Origin: Thermococcus eurythermalis
GTDB taxonomy: Archaea; Methanobacteriota_B; Thermococci; Thermococcales; Thermococcaceae
Assembly: GCF_000769655.1 (NCBI RefSeq)
Contig: NZ_CP008887.1
Span: 1,240,001-1,304,000, forward strand
DNA length: 64,000 nucleotides
Direction of reading: 5' to 3'
Made by a program: the position numbers and the translations under genes. The stretch's first letter is position 1. The number at the start of each line of letters is the position of its first letter. The notes beneath the pieces are model-generated. The model was not told where the DNA came from and ran no database searches. It was given only the letters and a program-made list of their open reading frames with translations. This document shows positions 62,856 through 64,000 of this stretch, in pieces.

Positions 62856-63689
62856 ATGGAAACGATTGAGGCTATTTTTTACATTGAAGGTCTCTCCAAC
62901 GACAGGAAAGCTTTAGAAAGCGCTATGGCCCAGACTGTGGAGAGGCTTAAGTCCGAAAAGGAGGCGAAGGTTAAGGATATTCGCGTGGAGGACATCCTCG
63001 AAGACCCTGAAAACGAGCTGATGCGGTACTCCGGCATGATAGAGGCAAGAATAGAGGCGCCTTTTGACGTTATGGCTGACCTAGCAATCAGATACGCCCC
63101 TGCGGCAATAGAGGTCCTCACGACGTCAAAAGTCGAGCTTGAGGCAGAGAAGCTCACCAAAATTCTTGGTGGGGTCTCGTACCTTATGAGCCAGCTGATT
63201 GACCGCTTTGGGGCCCTGGCTGCGTATCCCCAGCTCGACGAGCTTGAAGAGCCAAAGATTGGGTACTCCAGGGAGGAAATTGAGTCAATGATTCTGGAGG
63301 ACAGAATGGTGCTCTACCGCTTTGTCGTTGAGACGTTCAGTAAGGACGAGGAGACCCTCAAGAGGGACTTCTCAAAGGCCCTCGCCTATGAAGGGTGCAG
63401 GATTAACAAGTTCATCTATAAGGAGCAAGGTACCAGCGAGAAGACCGGTCTGAAGTATTTCCTTGTCGCGACAGAGCTAATATCCGATGTTGAAACGCTT
63501 TTCCAGCTGACTGCCAAGTACTCTCCGGTAGCAATTGAAGTCGTGGAGCCCGAGATTGTTGACATAACGCCTGCGGAGATCCAGGGCGTTCTCTCAGACT
63601 TGGCGGGGTTTTCATACGAGCTTGTGTCGAGGCCACTCAAGGCAAAGGTCCTCGAGAAAGAGAACACTTCATTCCGGCTGATGAGATAA
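62856..63689 (+). CDS. Conserved-type hypothetical protein with two similar halves
   Basis: A 277-residue soluble protein. Each half contains a ferredoxin-like alpha/beta segment. Compare IEARIEAPFDVMADLAIRYAPAAIEVLTTSKVELEAEKLTKILGGVSYLMSQLI (first half) with ATELISDVETLFQLTAKYSPVAIEVVEPEIVDITPAEIQGVLSDLAGFSYELV (second), an internal duplication. The function is unknown. GGTGGTG precedes ATG 62856. It is joined to amrS. Confidence 0.75.
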   Translation: METIEAIFYIEGLSNDRKALESAMAQTVERLKSEKEAKVKDIRVEDILEDPENELMRYSGMIEARIEAPFDVMADLAIRYAPAAIEVLTTSKVELEAEKLTKILGGVSYLMSQLIDRFGALAAYPQLDELEEPKIGYSREEIESMILEDRMVLYRFVVETFSKDEETLKRDFSKALAYEGCRINKFIYKEQGTSEKTGLKYFLVATELISDVETLFQLTAKYSPVAIEVVEPEIVDITPAEIQGVLSDLAGFSYELVSRPLKAKVLEKENTSFRLMR

Positions 63690-63796
63690 TATCGGCAAAA
63701 GGCGAATTTGTCATAGGCATTTAGTTAAGCTTTCTTTTAATCTTTACGGCAATCGGCGAGCTTCTTTTAAGCTGTGAAAGGGTCTGAAAGCGAAAA

Positions 63797-63806
63797 GTAT
63801 ATATAC
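63797..63806 (+). promoter_or_regulatory. Strong TATA box of the S-layer gene
   Basis: AGTATATATACCCC lies about 75 bases before the start codon. With an offset of about 25 bases, transcription starts near 63828-63832, giving a leader of about 50 nt that ends in AAGGAGGTGTTG. The perfect TATA plus full ribosome binding site fits a very highly expressed gene. Confidence 0.65.
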
Positions 63807-63878
63807 CCCTGGGGGCCAGAATGGTATGACAACACTTTAGAGGGGTTAATCCCCACAAGTTTAAGGAGGTGTTGTGGC

Positions 63879-64000
63879 ATGAAGGTGAAGAAGATCGCGG
63901 CACTTGCAGTTGGTGCCGCAATGGTTGGTGCCACCGTTGGCTTCGCCAGCGCTCAGCCGACCGTCCCGGAGATCCCGAAGGATTTCTTCGTTAAGAACGG
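63879..64000 (+). CDS. S-layer protein, N-terminal fragment (cut by window edge)
   Basis: The first 40 residues are MKVKKIAALAVGAAMVGATVGFASAQ followed by PTVPEIPKDFFVKNG. This is a signal peptide with an A-S-A-Q cleavage region and a mature start matching Thermococcus S-layer glycoproteins as I recall them. AAGGAGGTG lies 8-9 bases before the ATG. The rest lies beyond the window. Confidence 0.85.
   Translation, partial: MKVKKIAALAVGAAMVGATVGFASAQPTVPEIPKDFFVKN

Overview
The window is chromosomal DNA of a hyperthermophilic euryarchaeon of the order Thermococcales, most likely a Thermococcus. The grounds are archaeal information-processing genes (aspS, aIF5A, L37Ae, RpoP, KEOPS Pcc1, prefoldin beta, Nep1, EndoQ), a tungsten aldehyde oxidoreductase of the WOR4 type, an Mrp/Mbh-type antiporter cluster, TATA-box promoters with short or absent leaders, and GGTGAT/GGAGG ribosome binding sites. 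About 75 protein genes and two tRNA genes are packed tightly, many with overlapping ends.

Layout. 1-9.3 kb: HAD fragment, DUF4392, HD and KH proteins, aspS, a secreted COG1361-type protein, peptidyl-tRNA hydrolase, TruD, phosphoglycolate phosphatase and a GNAT. 9.3-12.2 kb: an M20 peptidase, tRNA-Ala and tRNA-Val, a hairpin-flanked spacer, then L37Ae-RpoP-Brix. 12.3-16.1 kb: eight-gene Mrp antiporter. 16-24.6 kb: ACT protein, CPA2 antiporter, Pcc1, prefoldin, a MNT/HEPN pair, a DHH nuclease and a tRNA-binding protein. 24.7-33.7 kb is an accessory stretch: a missed Cys-rich mini-gene, a frameshifted membrane gene, two AT-rich secreted-protein genes, WOR4, and an overlapping four-gene minus-strand operon coding for a proteasome-like Ntn hydrolase, two unrecognised proteins and a repeat protein ending in a PD-(D/E)xK-like nuclease. 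I regard this operon as the best candidate for an undescribed system. 33.8-37.8 kb: housekeeping (aldo/keto reductase, ApgM, CaCA exchanger, HIT, TRAM). 37.8-38.9 kb: a gene split by a 403-bp IS200/IS605-like remnant that keeps a guide-RNA-like scaffold but no transposase or TnpB. 39-48.7 kb: NhaC, ThyX, ArgF, an m5C methyltransferase, a phosphoesterase, a saccharopine dehydrogenase-like enzyme, Nep1 and an NSS-like transporter. 48.8-56.8 kb: aIF5A, an ion permease between two stress-type proteins, agmatinase, a CBS/CPA2 pair and a ClC channel. 56.8-63.7 kb: EndoQ, ThiL, an envelope-glycan trio and a radical SAM protein. The window ends at the start of an S-layer gene behind a strong promoter.

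Common themes are Na+/H+ and other ion transport (Mrp, two CPA2, CaCA, NhaC, NSS-like, NhaD-like, ClC), translation and RNA modification, and a set of small hairpin repeats and transposon-derived pieces in the intergenic gaps, several of them with base-paired covariation between copies.
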